Positions 1 through 10,873 of a DNA stretch of 64,000 nucleotides are shown here, piece after piece. The stretch is taken from NCBI GenBank assembly GCA_947652605.1, contig OX393577.1, positions 68,968,108 through 69,032,107 on the forward strand, in the 5' to 3' direction. This DNA comes from Elmis aenea. Lineage: Eukaryota > Arthropoda > Insecta > Coleoptera > Elmidae. Under the pieces are notes generated by a model. That model had not been told where the DNA came from, did no database searches, and saw only the letters and a program-made list of their open reading frames with translations. Every line of letters begins with the position of its first letter. Position 1 is the stretch's first letter. Position numbers and translations under genes: made by a program.

Positions 1-830
1 TCAAAGGAGCAACATCCGACTAAAAAAGTGCCCAAGTGCTAATAAGTGCAAGAGTATACATTCAGATTTTAGTGATCAATCGCCTTCTTTGGCTATAATT
101 TACCGCCGATTTAAAGAATTTGATCGCAAAAAGAGCTTTGTCTAGCATCAAAAGGGGGAGGGCATGACTTCCTTCTGCAGCTGCCACCCGTAGATATAAA
201 CGCTGCCACTGTTTAAAAGATAATTGTACATGACAATAAAACTATCTGTACTATAAATATACAGAAATAAAGCATTAACTAAAAATTAGATCATCATCAT
301 ACTATTAAACTTATTTAAACCTAAGCTTGGTTATCATATGTTTTATAATAATTACAAACATAATTTAAATGTTCTAAGCAAATTTAATACTTGCAGTTTA
401 TACATGTACATTAATTTCGTCATCTGTTTTGCTTCACTTAGGTCTGAATCTGATAAAGAATTTATTAGTTCTCTCAAAGATTCCCCATGTTTTTAATACA
501 CGGGGTTGGATAATTTTTTGTTATGCATTTTACACTGGTGATTTAGCAAAAATAATACTGTTTTTAAAACAAAAATCACAGTTATGATTTTAAAAGTTTT
601 CTTCACTTAAAAAAAAACCATTTAAACTCGCGTGGCGTCTGATAGAGGACAGGTTTCTTCATTTACCGATTACTAAAAAATTTATAAACAACCCTTTGTT
701 CAGGGTACACATAAAAGGAGGATGTATACACTTGCTCAAAATTAAGATACGAAACGTTTAATAAAAGCAGAGTCTGGCAGACGCCAATCGGGCAGAGGAG
801 GAGAGTTAATGAAGTCCAGGTTTAACTTAC

Positions 831-1847
831 CACACTTTCCAATTCTGAAATACGCCCCAAAACTATAGACATCACAAGCAATGGAGCATATAATTGAATC
901 TGGAGTTGAATGTAGGTATTACTGAATATAGCCACAGATCCATCAACCCAATCCGTTAAACCAAAATAAAAATTCAATACCATCATAAGCATTGATAGCA
1001 AATAAAATAGGGCCATGGCTGGATTCGTAATATTGACAGCTACGTTTCCGGTGTAAAGAGCAGCTCGATGAAGTCTTAGCATATTTGATAGCTTTTTGGC
1101 TACATTCATATTACGACTGTACAATAACTCACTGGTGTAATTTTTTCTTTTGCAATTATTAAGGTAAAACTCCAGCTGCATTTTTAAATTTTTATGGCAC
1201 TGTTCGAATGCCTTGATGAATATTAGTGGATCTATTCTAAATCTGGCGACCTGCATGAATTCGCTGTATAAGCACCAAACAGTTAAAAAGTTGTAGAAAT
1301 AACTCCACAAGCTTGCATCTTTTAATTGAATAAAAACAGATATTGCATAGAGCAGCGCAACTATAATTAATGAATATATAATTCTGTTGCTGTAATTGCT
1401 CAGTTCTCTTAAGGTTGTCAAAGGAAAAAGTCTCCCGTTTCCATTTCCACTAACGTGATTGAAAATTTCGTAGCATCCAGAGTAAAACGTTTTGTATAGT
1501 CTCTGACCAAAATACACAGTGAGAACGTACATTATAACTCTTATTTTCATAAAAATATTTGCTAAAGACAGTACCACATTCATTTTGTTACTCGTATGTC
1601 GCACATCTTTCAAATCGTAAATATCACGTGAAAGGCCAATGGACAAAAATAATACATTTAAAAACATTATAAGGTTTGCACCTTTAATATTTTCAAAGGT
1701 GCATTTCTTATTTAAAGCGCTGTTACATTTTATGTAAAGATTATTTTGCCCACACAGCGTATTTCCATATAATAAAGGTCTCACAACACTACAGTAACAC
1801 AGGCGAGCCATTGTAGAGATGTTAAAACACAAGAGGCATAATATCAA
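831..1847 (-). CDS. Gustatory receptor, long N-terminal exon (Gr copy 1)
   Basis: This is an open exon of 339 codons encoding most of an insect gustatory receptor (7tm_7 family), a seven-helix ligand-gated ion channel of the plasma membrane of taste neurons. The N-terminal motif CYCSVVRPLLYG..LCGQNNLYIKC is shared with the neighbouring receptors. Hydrophobic segments lie at about residues 58-76, 88-113, 156-174, 183-203 and 278-297. The family-typical WCLYxxxxxARFRIDP stands at 191-207 and CHKNL at 217-221. The start may be Met1 (1847) or Met13 (1811); Met13 aligns better with relatives. Reading continues for only two codons past a GTAAGT donor (830-825), so the exon ends at 831 in phase 0. 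The last helix and TYxxxxxQF tail must come from 3' exons, which I could not find in 1-824. The ligand is unknown. Confidence 0.85.
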
Positions 1848-1976
1848 ACAAATGGTTTATCAAAAAATTGCATCGCAAACTAAACATTCCGAGAATAATT
1901 TTCTTAAACAAATATGTGTCCAGTGTTTTATCTAATCTCTATTAGCGTAATCAATTTGTATAGGTACATATTGAAA

Positions 1977-1990
1977 TATAGCGTGCTATA
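1977..1990. promoter_or_regulatory. Palindromic upstream motif of Gr copy 1
   Basis: TATAGCGTGCTATA, an imperfect 14-base palindrome, lies 130 bases upstream of the first Met codon of the receptor exon. The same motif stands at a similar distance upstream of several paralogues in the cluster, so a regulatory role is inferred. No factor is known to me. Confidence 0.4.
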
Positions 1991-2017
1991 AGTAGGCCTA
2001 CCATATTTTCGTAAAGT

Positions 2018-2759
2018 CAAACCGGGACACGAGAACCTTTTTTTTTTTAATCATAAGAGATGGACAAAAAAAGTGGGGGAACAAAATGCGCCGCAGGCGA
2101 TTTTTTTTTAATTTTAAAAGTTCAAACTTGTTATAATGCAAAGTTGGATATGTGGCGTACTCTACCGTCATCCAAAATTACAGATTTATGACAGTTTTTT
2201 CTGTTTTTTTTTTAATCCGATTGCCCCCACCTTTTACAAAATTATTTGTAATAAAGGTAAAAACTTTCACTGATAATTTTTTATTTAGGTACAGGAACTA
2301 TAAACATAATATTAATATGAATTTAAAAAAGCAAAGCTTTTCAACAAAAATTTTAAAAACACGTATAAACATAAGTTTGTGTGTTAAATTTATTTTATTG
2401 TTGCTTGTTCAAAAAGCTCAAAAGTTTATAAACAAAAAGCGTACATTACTATAAATATCTTCAATGGCATTCGTACAGCATACCCACCCATCAATATTTT
2501 CCCACGAAAACGCGTACCTATGTCCGCCCCAATAGCGTGCAGTTAGCAACCCTATAACACCCGCGCAAAGACGTTTCACAACAAAATGACTGAAACACGT
2601 TTTTCTTAGCTCCTCGCGCTTTTTGTTATCCGCGCGGACTGATTTCACAAAATAATCGGCGCGGATTTTTTTTTTTCAGAAACCGGGACAAACCCTAAAC
2701 CAACCGGTACACCGAGACATAACCTCTAAACCGGGACTGTCCCGGCCAAACCGGGACGT
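2018..2759. mobile_element. Possible transposon remnant bounded by AAACCGGGAC
   Basis: The stretch begins with CAAACCGGGAC and ends with a compact cluster of the same motif, including the inverted pair CCGGGACTGTCCCGG and a final AAACCGGGAC. Such CCGGGAC ends resemble those of short DNA transposons, but I found no clear terminal inverted repeat pair, target duplication or transposase. An open frame of 76 codons inside (2418-2648, minus) has no recognised relative. Because the stretch also lies in the second copy of the segmental duplication, any insertion predates that duplication. Confidence 0.3.
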
Positions 2760-2956
2760 AGATCTAGCTATAAGTAATGAACAAAAACGTGCGGATTTTT
2801 GTCAAAGATAAATATGTGACTAAAAAAAAAATACGTTTGCATTTTTTATACATATCAGAACATTGGCGTTGTAGGTACATTACTCAGGCGCACCCTTTAC
2901 ATATTGAATGTTTTATTTTAAAGTTGTGTTTTTTTCTTGTTATAATAAAATGTTAT

Positions 2957-3295
2957 TTATAAATAAATTGTGGTAACAAACAGCATAACCATTGCTTTGA
3001 ATAAAATATTTGCTGCAGATTGTACCACAGTCAACGCATCATACGACTGACGTACACCTTTCAAACCGTAAATATCGCGTATAAAGCCAAACAACAATAA
3101 CCATATGTTTAAAATGAATATGAGATTAACACCTTTAATTTTTATAACTGAGCATAGCTTTTTCAAATGGCGCTTGCATTTTGTGTAAAGTATATTTTGC
3201 CCACACAAAGTGGCTGCATATAGTAAAGGATTCACAACGCCACAGTAACAACGACAAGCCATTCTAGAAATGGTAAAACAGAATAAAAAATACAT
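2957..3295 (-). pseudogene. Gustatory receptor fragment, N-terminal 112 codons
   Basis: This fragment encodes the start of a receptor like the one at 831-1847. It has the N-terminal CYCGVVNPLLYAATLCGQN..YTKC block, the first hydrophobic segment (about residues 52-72) and part of the second. The frame stops just after residues matching position 112 of the intact receptor, and no continuation of the long exon follows downstream. It is therefore a truncated copy, not a working gene, unless the rest was lost by assembly error. It lies within the segmental duplication; the partner copy at 20694-20993 is further damaged. A variant of the upstream palindrome lies at 3412-3425. Confidence 0.75.
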
Positions 3296-3411
3296 AGTTT
3301 ATCATAAAATTGCTTTGTAAAGTAACACACCAAAAATTATTTTCTGTGTTCGATATTTTTTTGTGTTCGATATAATGTCTATAGGTATATGTATGATTGT
3401 ATATATTAAAA

Positions 3412-3425
3412 TATTGCGTGCTATA
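3412..3425. promoter_or_regulatory. Palindromic upstream motif, variant
   Basis: TATTGCGTGCTATA, one base off the TATAGCGTGCTATA motif, lies 117 bases upstream of the Met codon of the receptor fragment at 2957-3295. The spacing is like that at the intact receptor. Confidence 0.35.
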
Positions 3426-3541
3426 AGCTTGCAAGGTAATTTATGCTTACATTATGTGTGTTCAACTGACAAGGTTCGCCACAAACATTTTTTTTATCTA
3501 ACATCTCTCTGCTGTGTATTTAATTTGTGTGCATAATAAAT

Positions 3542-3555
3542 TATAGCGTGCTATA
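3542..3555. promoter_or_regulatory. Orphan palindromic upstream motif
   Basis: A perfect TATAGCGTGCTATA lies just outside copy 1 of the segmental duplication. No receptor start lies at the expected distance. The bases before it (3488-3511) match the 5' flank near 17377-17400. It looks like the leftover promoter of a receptor copy removed when the duplication junction formed. Confidence 0.35.
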
Positions 3556-3906
3556 TTGCCACGAGTCATAATTTATTCCTTTATGGATTATTAAATTAAC
3601 ATCATCGCGAAGTATTCTAAATTGCGATACAGCATTTATGTTCAGCGAAACGCGTAGCTCTTGACTATAAGTCTATGTTCGTTCTTCTTTCTTCTTATAC
3701 GGGGTAAAGGGGGAAACGGAACAATTAAATAGACAAACAGCCCAAGGGGTCGTTCTTTTTGTTAATATCTCGCGGATGTTCCATTGTATATAGTGTGCCA
3801 TACTAGTTTTGCGTAAAGGGTAAGGTAACCCCCGGACGAAAGGGTAGGTGATAAGTTAGTTTTATAATAAATTAAAATTAGTACATCCGCGTTTTATATA
3901 TATATA
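3556..3906. other. Intergenic, nothing recognised
   Basis: AT-rich spacer with short G-rich patches near 3705-3850. I see no open frame, repeat or RNA gene that I can support. Confidence 0.5.
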
Positions 3907-4185
3907 GCCAGAAGAAGAAGAGCATTTGAACAGCATGATAAACAGTTCATACCAAGTTTGTCTGTATTCACCATATTTCATTTGGTCATTACAACAGTAT
4001 ACAAAAAATGCGAATACTATTTTTTTGTACAGATAGAATGAACGCTATCGAACGATAAAGATATGCAATCAAAATCATTTATATCTAACTATCGGGATAA
4101 CTGTTATTTTAACAGCGCTATTATTTATTTATGGACTATTTGTTTTAAGGCAATCGTAAATGTATCTAACTTTTTACAAAACAAA
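3907..4185 (-). pseudogene. Duplicated promoter and first codons of the 7118 receptor
   Basis: About 275 bases match 7051-7313 closely, with about 90 percent identity by eye. The match covers the first 22 or so codons of the receptor at 5266-7118 (Met at 3974, with the conserved NCLSCCSNALLLL) plus about 205 bases of its 5' flank. Coding homology stops at 3907, where a TATATA run begins, so only the N-terminal stub survives. The upstream part is as well conserved as the coding part, which marks the extent of the duplicated 5' region. Confidence 0.8.
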
Positions 4186-5265
4186 TTGCAAAAGTATGTA
4201 CCTACTTCGAAATGCTTTAAAACCTTTGAAACATGTAATATTTTTTAAAGAGGAAAACTGAAGTAGATATGTGTTTATTAAAGCGGCGTTCCTAGGTCCG
4301 TTAAGTTAGCCTAAATGTTACTATATTTTGCTTCGTTAGTACCTCTTTGTGCTTTAAGAATTATCTAATTTCGATTAACCGTACTCCCATTGTAAATAAA
4401 AAACTAAACTCCGGGGTAACTTCATGTCATCTCGGACTTTTTCACCAATCACATAAATACTTTACGTGCATCAATGAGGAAACTCAGAATAAGTAATGTA
4501 CTATTAAACTATAACAATATAATGCAATAAAAAACGAAACAAAAGGTTTTTTACCAGCAATTATCTACCTTAATAACACCATTTAGCCCGCATAACATTA
4601 TTGGACCAGCTAGGCCAATGGTGTACCATATATGAAGTACAGAGGTGGTGTTCACATAAGGGTTAATTAATTAATTAAAATAGAACAATCTTAAACAAAT
4701 CCATATTGGGACGGTTGTGTAAAGGGCATGGGCCATTGGGCGATTGCTGGCATGTTATCTGAATAGAGGGTTTACTTATTGATCATTCGGGACAGGTTGT
4801 AAACAATTTACCGGTTATAAAAAATTAATAAAGGTATCAGGATGAAATTAACTTCTTTATGTTAATACCAACTGCCTAGATAATAATAAAAGACTAATGT
4901 GCGTTTATCAATCCCATTATATTGATTATATTTCGTGCTGATCACAATTAAATTTGCACATGTTACAAAATATTGTAGAAATGTGTGTGAATAGGTAATA
5001 CATACATTTGAAAACAGTTTTCTAATTAATTAAACTAACAGTGCAGTACACAACTACACGCCTTTCTTAATTAATAAACAACTATGTGTAGACATTATTT
5101 CGGAAATCGTTTGACTTAGTTATTGCTGTACTTCAAATAATTGCAACGATGAAAAACTAATATAACATTTTCAGTTAAAAATCAGAAAGTTTATCAGTTT
5201 CTATAAAACAATCGACTTGTATTAAATTGTTTCTTTGAACTGTGTATAGGTACGCAGAGTTTTCC
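4186..5265. other. Intergenic, nothing recognised
   Basis: AT-rich spacer between the receptor stub and the last exon of the next receptor gene. It contains several TTAATTAA-like runs but no open frame or repeat I can identify. Confidence 0.5.
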
Positions 5266-7118
5266 CTATTCGTTGGCCCATGAAGCATGAAATTGTAAGG
5301 CTACCAGTACGTATGTTATTACAAATCCAGTAATCTGAAAAAAACGAAAAATTTAAACGTCTAGCTCAAGAGGAGTTCGTCGTTAGGTCCAGCCTCCAAT
5401 ATCACTAATGAAGGACTGTCATTTCCCACCCCTCTTATTCTACTGACTTAGTCTTCAGCCATTTTTTTTGTAACCCAAAATAAAAATGAGCCAAAGGGAA
5501 AAATGTTTTGACTCTGCGAAAGAGATTCAAGAGGCATCGCAGAACGCGATGGATAGGCTGACGGGAAATGGCTTGCAATAGCGTTTCCGAAAATTAAAAT
5601 CGCGCTAGAACCGATGCAGGAGACGATTACTTTGAAGCAAATAACGACATTTTATTTTTAATTAAATTAATGTTGAGAACTTTTGGGAAGCAGCACGTAC
5701 AAGAAACATGGCAAATGTAGAAACCGATCTAAGTGCCATATCTATGTCAGACCGTACAATCCATACATTTATTTATCTTAACAATATTTCGAAAAATTGC
5801 CTTGAATAAAAAATCATATAGTAACGACTTTACCGGTGCTGTGAGTTCCATTCCTACTTGAACTATATCTGAAGCGGTAAAAACTAGTTTATGAATAGTT
5901 AACGCTTTAATTAATATTTCAACCTAAAACAAAGTTTTTTTTTTAAACCATTTTGAGTACTCGAAAAATGCTACCTTATCTTTTTCTACTTGACTCAGCT
6001 TTCTTATTGGATATCGAAATAAAAATGACAAAAGTTCTTCGTTCTGTAAATAATAAATTATTATACAATGTGTGATTTTTTCTGTTATTACAATTACAAA
6101 CAACCTTACAAATAAAAATTGTGTTTAGTTAATGTTAAATTATGCTTACTGTTTTTTGCATCTTAGATAAAAGAGGAGCGGAAAGTACAATTATTGCCAT
6201 TGGACAAAAAAATTGTACTTGATGGTTAATGTAACTGACATCAAACATTTTCAAATTTCCTTCCATTCCAGACTTTATTATAATGTACATATTCATAACC
6301 ATTGCCGTCATGCTCATTAAAAACCATAATATCGTTGTAGGACTATAAATTGTTAGTTGATCTTCAAACGCATGATAAACGGCAGCTTGGATCCTTTGTG
6401 TTGTCGAAATAGTTTGCTCTATATTGTTGTAACGTTTCGGATTACCTTTTAGTTTACTCATCAATTGCTTTTGAAGGTTTTTATGGGAATGTTTAAAAAG
6501 TAATGGATAAAATACAGGGTCTATCAGAAATCTGCTAGTCAGAGCCAGGTCCTGGTAGAGGCACCAAACATTTAACGTTTTATCAAATAGATCCCAGTGC
6601 GATATACATTCTAGTACGAAGAATAAATACACCGAATATATTAACAAAATTGTTAGTACCGAAAAGACTATAGTCAAACAACGTTGTCTTGCACGTCTGA
6701 CGGTAGCTTTCGGAAGAAAAGGTCCGAATTTTGAGTTATTGTAATAAATCAAAATGTGTAAGTAACTGTCGTATGCCATTTTACAAACATCTTTACGGTA
6801 ATATAAAGTTAGAACGTAAATCCTTATTTTTACTTTCTGCATAGCGTTTGTCACGCACTGGATAATATTTAAAGAATTCCGTGAGCTTAGCACTATCACG
6901 ATTTCAGATATATCTCGTGTTAAGCCAGTACCGATAAAAATTAAGTTGATAAAAGTTATAAACACAAACCCTTTGATATTTTTCGTTCGACAAGGTAAAC
7001 TTTCATTGTGAGTACATTTAAACAAGACTGAAGCAGTCCCTGATGGGGAAGCCAAAAGAAGAAGAGCATTTGAACAGCATGATAAACAGTTAATACCAAC
7101 TTTGTCTGTATTCACCAT
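5266..7118 (-). CDS. Gustatory receptor gene with four exons
   Basis: This gene shows the full family layout. Exon 1 is 6150-7118 (323 codons, donor GTAAGC). Exon 2 is 5975-6043 (23 codons, containing LLSFLFRYPIRKL). Exon 3 is 5834-5924, encoding VEILIKALTIHKLVF...ASDI. Exon 4 is 5266-5334 and ends in TYVLVALQFHASWANE and a stop. All introns are phase 0 and short except the last. The product would be about 397 residues, normal for a receptor. Exon 1 carries the usual WCLYQDLALTSRFLIDP and HKNLQKQL motifs. One fault is visible: exon 3 has six T (minus strand; bases 5879-5884) where the frame needs five, so it is 91 bases instead of 90. That is either a homopolymer sequencing error or a young inactivating frameshift. 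The start Met at 7118 is supported by the duplicated copy at 3974. Confidence 0.85.
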
Positions 7119-7319
7119 ATTTCATTTGTTCATTAAGGCAACAGCATACAAAAATGCGAATACTATTTTTTTGTGCAGATAGAATGAACGCTGTCGAACG
7201 ATAAAGATATGCAATCAAAATGATTTATATCTAACTATGGGGATAACTGTTATTTTGACAGCGCTATTATTTATTTATGGACTATTTGTTTTAAGGCAAC
7301 CGTAAATGTATTTAAATTT

Positions 7320-7775
7320 GATTTTGTTTGCGCTTTTACGATGACAGATAAGAACTACCAAACTCACAAGCGCATTTTTTTAAAGTTTTTTTTTTAAATC
7401 ATTCAAAATGTTTCTTTTAAGTATCTCCAATTATTCTTTTTTACTCCTAACGATAATTTATCTGCAAAAAATAATATTTTTGGGGTATGTATTTTGTTTA
7501 AATTGTTTTGGATCGCCTATAAACTTTTCTGCATTTATAAGTTACTTTGGTAAATGTTTTTATTATTAATAACTAAATACCGCAGGCTATGACACCTAAA
7601 ATTATAAACAGAAACTCATAAAAGGATTACACAAGAAAAAAAAAATCTTTACTTACCAAGTGCTTTTTTTTTATAACTATCTTTCAAAGCACACGGTTAT
7701 CACACAGCAAAGCATCGACAAATAAGTTAAGTGGACAAGTTCGTTATTATATACAACTGACATCACTTTATATAA
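7320..7775. other. Intergenic, nothing recognised
   Basis: AT-rich upstream spacer of the receptor starting at 7118. There are poly-T runs and no supported feature. Confidence 0.5.
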
Positions 7776-8140
7776 TACTAGCGATTCCGGAGCCCCTTCG
7801 GGGCTCCTTCACCGCTAGATCCCGGCTTGCGCGTAGAAGGTTCGAGCGTTTAAACGTTACGTCGAATTGACAAATTGTCAAATTTTGTTGAAATTCTCGC
7901 TCCAGACGACCCGATTTAAATGTTGTGTGTAAGATTTTGGCACGTTTTCCTCAATATCTTTTCCGGACGATTTTTTTGGGAATTCTCATATAACCTATGT
8001 TCTTTCCATGGTCCTATAGATTGTCTGTGCCAAATTTGGTCAGGATCGGATGAATGGTATAGGAATGCATAAAGGACAAACATCCATACAAACATCCATA
8101 CAAACATACATACATTCATTTTTATATATAGAATATAGAT
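7776..8140 (+). mobile_element. RTE/SINE-like short retroelement, copy 1
   Basis: The element starts with TACTAGCGATTCCGG followed by the hairpin GAGCCCCTTCGGGGCTC. It ends with GTGCCAAATTTGGTCAG, repeated CATACAAA units and a TTTTTATATATAG tail. This 3' design (a conserved stem region followed by a short tandem tail) is typical of RTE-type LINEs and the SINEs that borrow their ends. There is no reverse transcriptase. Open frames crossing the CATACAAA repeats are translations of the tail and not genes. Two more copies follow directly. Confidence 0.6.
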
Positions 8141-8191
8141 CAGGCACCCAATATAAACTAATAAACGTGACTACATTATGTGTTAAGACTA

Positions 8192-8550
8192 GGGGCTCCT
8201 TCACCGCTAGATCCCGGCTTGCGCGTAGAAGATTCGAGCGTTTAAACGTTACGTCGAATTGACAAATTGTCAAATTTTGACGGAATTCTCGCTCCAGATG
8301 ACTCGATTTAAATGTTGTGTGTAAGATTTTGGCACGTTTTCCTCAATATCTTTTCCGGACGATTTTTTTGAGAATTCTCATATAGCCTATGTTCTTTCCA
8401 TGGTCCTATAGATTGTCTGTGCCAAATTTGGTCAGGATCGGATGAATGGTATAGGAATGCATAAAGGACAAACATCCATACAAACATCCATACAAACATC
8501 CATACAAACATCCATACAAACATACATACATACATTCATTTTTATATATA
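8192..8550 (+). mobile_element. RTE/SINE-like short retroelement, copy 2 (5' truncated)
   Basis: This copy lacks the first part of the hairpin and begins at GGGGCTCCTTCACCGC. It is otherwise nearly identical to copy 1. Its tail has more CATACAAA units and its last base abuts the first base of copy 3. 5' truncation is the expected result of target-primed reverse transcription. Confidence 0.6.
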
Positions 8551-8868
8551 TACTAGCGATTCCGGAGCCCCTTCGGGGCTCCTTCACCGCTGGATCCCGG
8601 TTCGAGCGTTTAAACGTTACGTCAAACTGTCAAATTTTGACGAAATTCTCGCTCCAGACGACCCGATTCAAACACGATTTTGGCACGTTTTCCTCAATAT
8701 CTTTTCCGGACGATTTTTTTGGGAAATCTCATATAGCCTATGTTCTTTCCATGGTCCTATAGATTGTCTGTGCCAAATTTGGTCAGGATCGGATGAGTGG
8801 TATAGGAATGCATAAAGGACAAACATACATACATACATACATTCATTTTTATATATATAGATATATAG
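8551..8868 (+). mobile_element. RTE/SINE-like short retroelement, copy 3
   Basis: Full 5' hairpin, with short internal deletions near 8600 and 8670 relative to copies 1 and 2, and a tail of CATA units plus TTTTTATATATATAG. It is joined head to tail with copy 2 at TATATA, consistent with insertion into the AT-rich tail of an earlier copy. Confidence 0.6.
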
Positions 8869-9283
8869 ATTACAAAGTAGTACAGGCATCAAATACAGTA
8901 TCTCGTAATTTGGTTGAAATTTATACCTCCTAATCAAAAACCTTGATCCATTGAATCACCATTATATAATCCTACATTGAGCGCTAATAACATTTATTGT
9001 AATTATATTAAAACGATAATTTAAAAAACTTTTTTCCTCGCAATTTAATACAGGGACTAAGCTAAAAAAACCAGAAATGTTTCCCAAACTGTTATGCACT
9101 TAAAACAGTTTCTAGAGAAGATTGTTCATAAATAAAGATTAGCGAATAATGATTAAACCTTTTAGTGCGTGTAAATTAGGTTTTGTTCATTCATCTTTTT
9201 TTTTTTTGTAAATAATTGGGAGAAATTGGATAAATCAAAATCACAAGGGAATATAATTTTTTATTATACTTGATTGTAATATA

Positions 9284-10492
9284 CGAGGTGAGCGTCAAAA
9301 TTTTCCGACCGACTATGAAAGAAACGGCGTAGGTTCAAAATTAAACTATAATCCCCCTGACGTCAATGCATTTATTAAAGTTTTAGCGACAATTCGATAC
9401 CCCTAAAAAAATTTGCCTTTGGTTTGTCTGCAAAATGTGCCTAAACTGCAGCCTTCACCTCTTGGTCATCACTGAAATGGCGCCCGCGAAGATCCATTTT
9501 AAAATTTTCAAACAGATCACTGGATCACTGGAAGCCATATCTGTACAATACGGAAAGTGATCGATTTGTTTAAAACCGCAGTCACGAATTGCGGCTTGAG
9601 AACTGTGCACGGAGGTATTGTCGTGCAGTAAACCCACGCCTCTGGTCAGTTTCATACCCCTTTTCTTCCGAATATTTTGTCAAATTTGTGCAGGAGTGCT
9701 GCATATTATTTCCCGTTGACTGTGGTGTTGCTTTCTTTAAAATCTATGAGAATGCTCTCACAATCCCAAAAGATCGTAGCCATCACCGTTTTTGTCGACT
9801 GACAGACCATGAACTTTCTTGGCGGTGCTTCTCCTTTTCGCCTCCATTCCATCGATTCTCTTTTAAACAAAGGGTCATAGTAGAGAACTATGGTTTCGAC
9901 CCCTGTAACAATTGTCTTCAACGCGTCCACAGGATTTTCTCCACATAGGTCCAAAACGGATCAAGCACATTCAACAAGACGCTTGCGCTGAACTGCTGAG
10001 AGATGTTTGTAGACCCACCTTGCAGTAACTAGTATCTGAAAGCCCCGAAATTTTTGATAGTTTTTTCACCCTCCAGCGTCGATTGTCTAATACGAATTCC
10101 TCAACAAGGGCAATCTTGTCGTCCGTCACCACTTCCACAGTCCTTCCTGTTCTTGCATCATCTTCCAAGGATTCCTGCCCCATTCGAAGCCGGTTTTACC
10201 AATCTTTTACCACAGAATAAGACCCCCGTACACCCCAGTCAGTCGAACTTTGATGCTTTGTCCGAGAAAGACCTTCGCGAGTAAGAAATTTTATAACAGC
10301 TCGATAGATACTCAATTTTCGTGACTTCTGACATCGTGATGAACGAATGACAGTTATAAGAAAACTAATTGACATAAAATACATTTTTGTTTTTTCCAAG
10401 GCTAATGTGACATGAACCAACGTGTTAAAAAAATTTTACCCGCCTGCGATACTTAGATCTCTGTCAGCCCGGAAATTTTGGCGCTTACCTCG
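9284..10492 (-). mobile_element. Degenerate mariner transposon
   Basis: A 1209-base element lies between TA dinucleotides (9282-9283 and 10493-10494), with terminal inverted repeats of about 28 bases starting CGAGGTGAGCG and CGAGGTAAGCG. Transposase pieces read on the minus strand in order: YRAVIKFLTREGLS near 10300, DDKIALVEEFVLDNRR near 10100, ESMEWRRKGEAPPRKF and MATIFWD near 9800-9870, then LLHDN and the DxxxSD region near 9500-9640. Several frameshifts separate these pieces. The first catalytic aspartate of the usual TGDE motif is read as valine (TGVET). Length and order fit a full-size mariner (transposase of about 345 residues) that is no longer active. Confidence 0.9.
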
Positions 10493-10873
10493 TAACACAC
10501 ATGTGCAGCAATTTCAAATTTCAAATTGTTTTTTTGAATAACTCATTACATCTACTTGCAAAAACTACATATATCAAAGTGGAATCAATCTACTAGGTAA
10601 CTAAGTGTTGATGATTTTGGTGTGTCTATAGTGTTGGTTGTTTTAACGATCGATGGAATATTGGTGCATACTCCACAAAAACATTTCCTAGATAATCTCT
10701 TAAGTATACAGAGACATTTTTTATTTTTTATTTTGCAGAAAGCTGTCAAAATTTTCGTGCAACAAAATTAATCCATATTTCCTTGAGTGCATCTAACTTA
10801 ATAAGGTTTTTTCCTTACAATCGAGTACACGGTGTGCAGTTATCTTGTTGCTGTAATTTTCACATTCCGACCA

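Larger units (their letters stand above)
1..3487. repeat. Segmental duplication, copy 1 (partner 17731-21168)
   Basis: The sequence from the window start to about 3487 matches 17731-21168 almost base for base in the same orientation. It carries a long gustatory receptor exon, a second receptor fragment, a CCGGGAC-bounded stretch and all spacers. I counted roughly a dozen substitutions in the first 820 bases. Indels are small: an 11-base insertion in copy 2 near 18266, a 39-base deletion in copy 2 near 20842 and about 20 extra bases in copy 1 near 3355. The match ends after ACAAACA at 3487. The left end is not visible because the window begins inside the copy. The first 820 bases hold no gene I can recognise; they should be 3' flank or 3' intron of the receptor at 831-1847. 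Confidence 0.95.

Noticed and set aside
380..500. Minus-strand stretch reading ESLRELINSLSDSDLSEAKQ as a possible receptor 3' exon
   Set aside because: It ends in AKQ like the real exon 2, but there is no acceptor, no GT donor after the final CAG, and no FxxRYP motif.
2418..2648. Open frame of 76 codons on the minus strand, also present in the duplicate
   Set aside because: Its conservation is explained by the recent segmental duplication and the product resembles no protein I know.
7916..8937. Several open frames over the short retroelements on both strands
   Set aside because: They translate the CATACAAA tail repeats (MFVWMFVWM-like runs) and recur in each copy; they are not genes.
9589..10284. 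Plus-strand open frames within the mariner element
   Set aside because: They lie opposite the transposase pieces and have no protein character.
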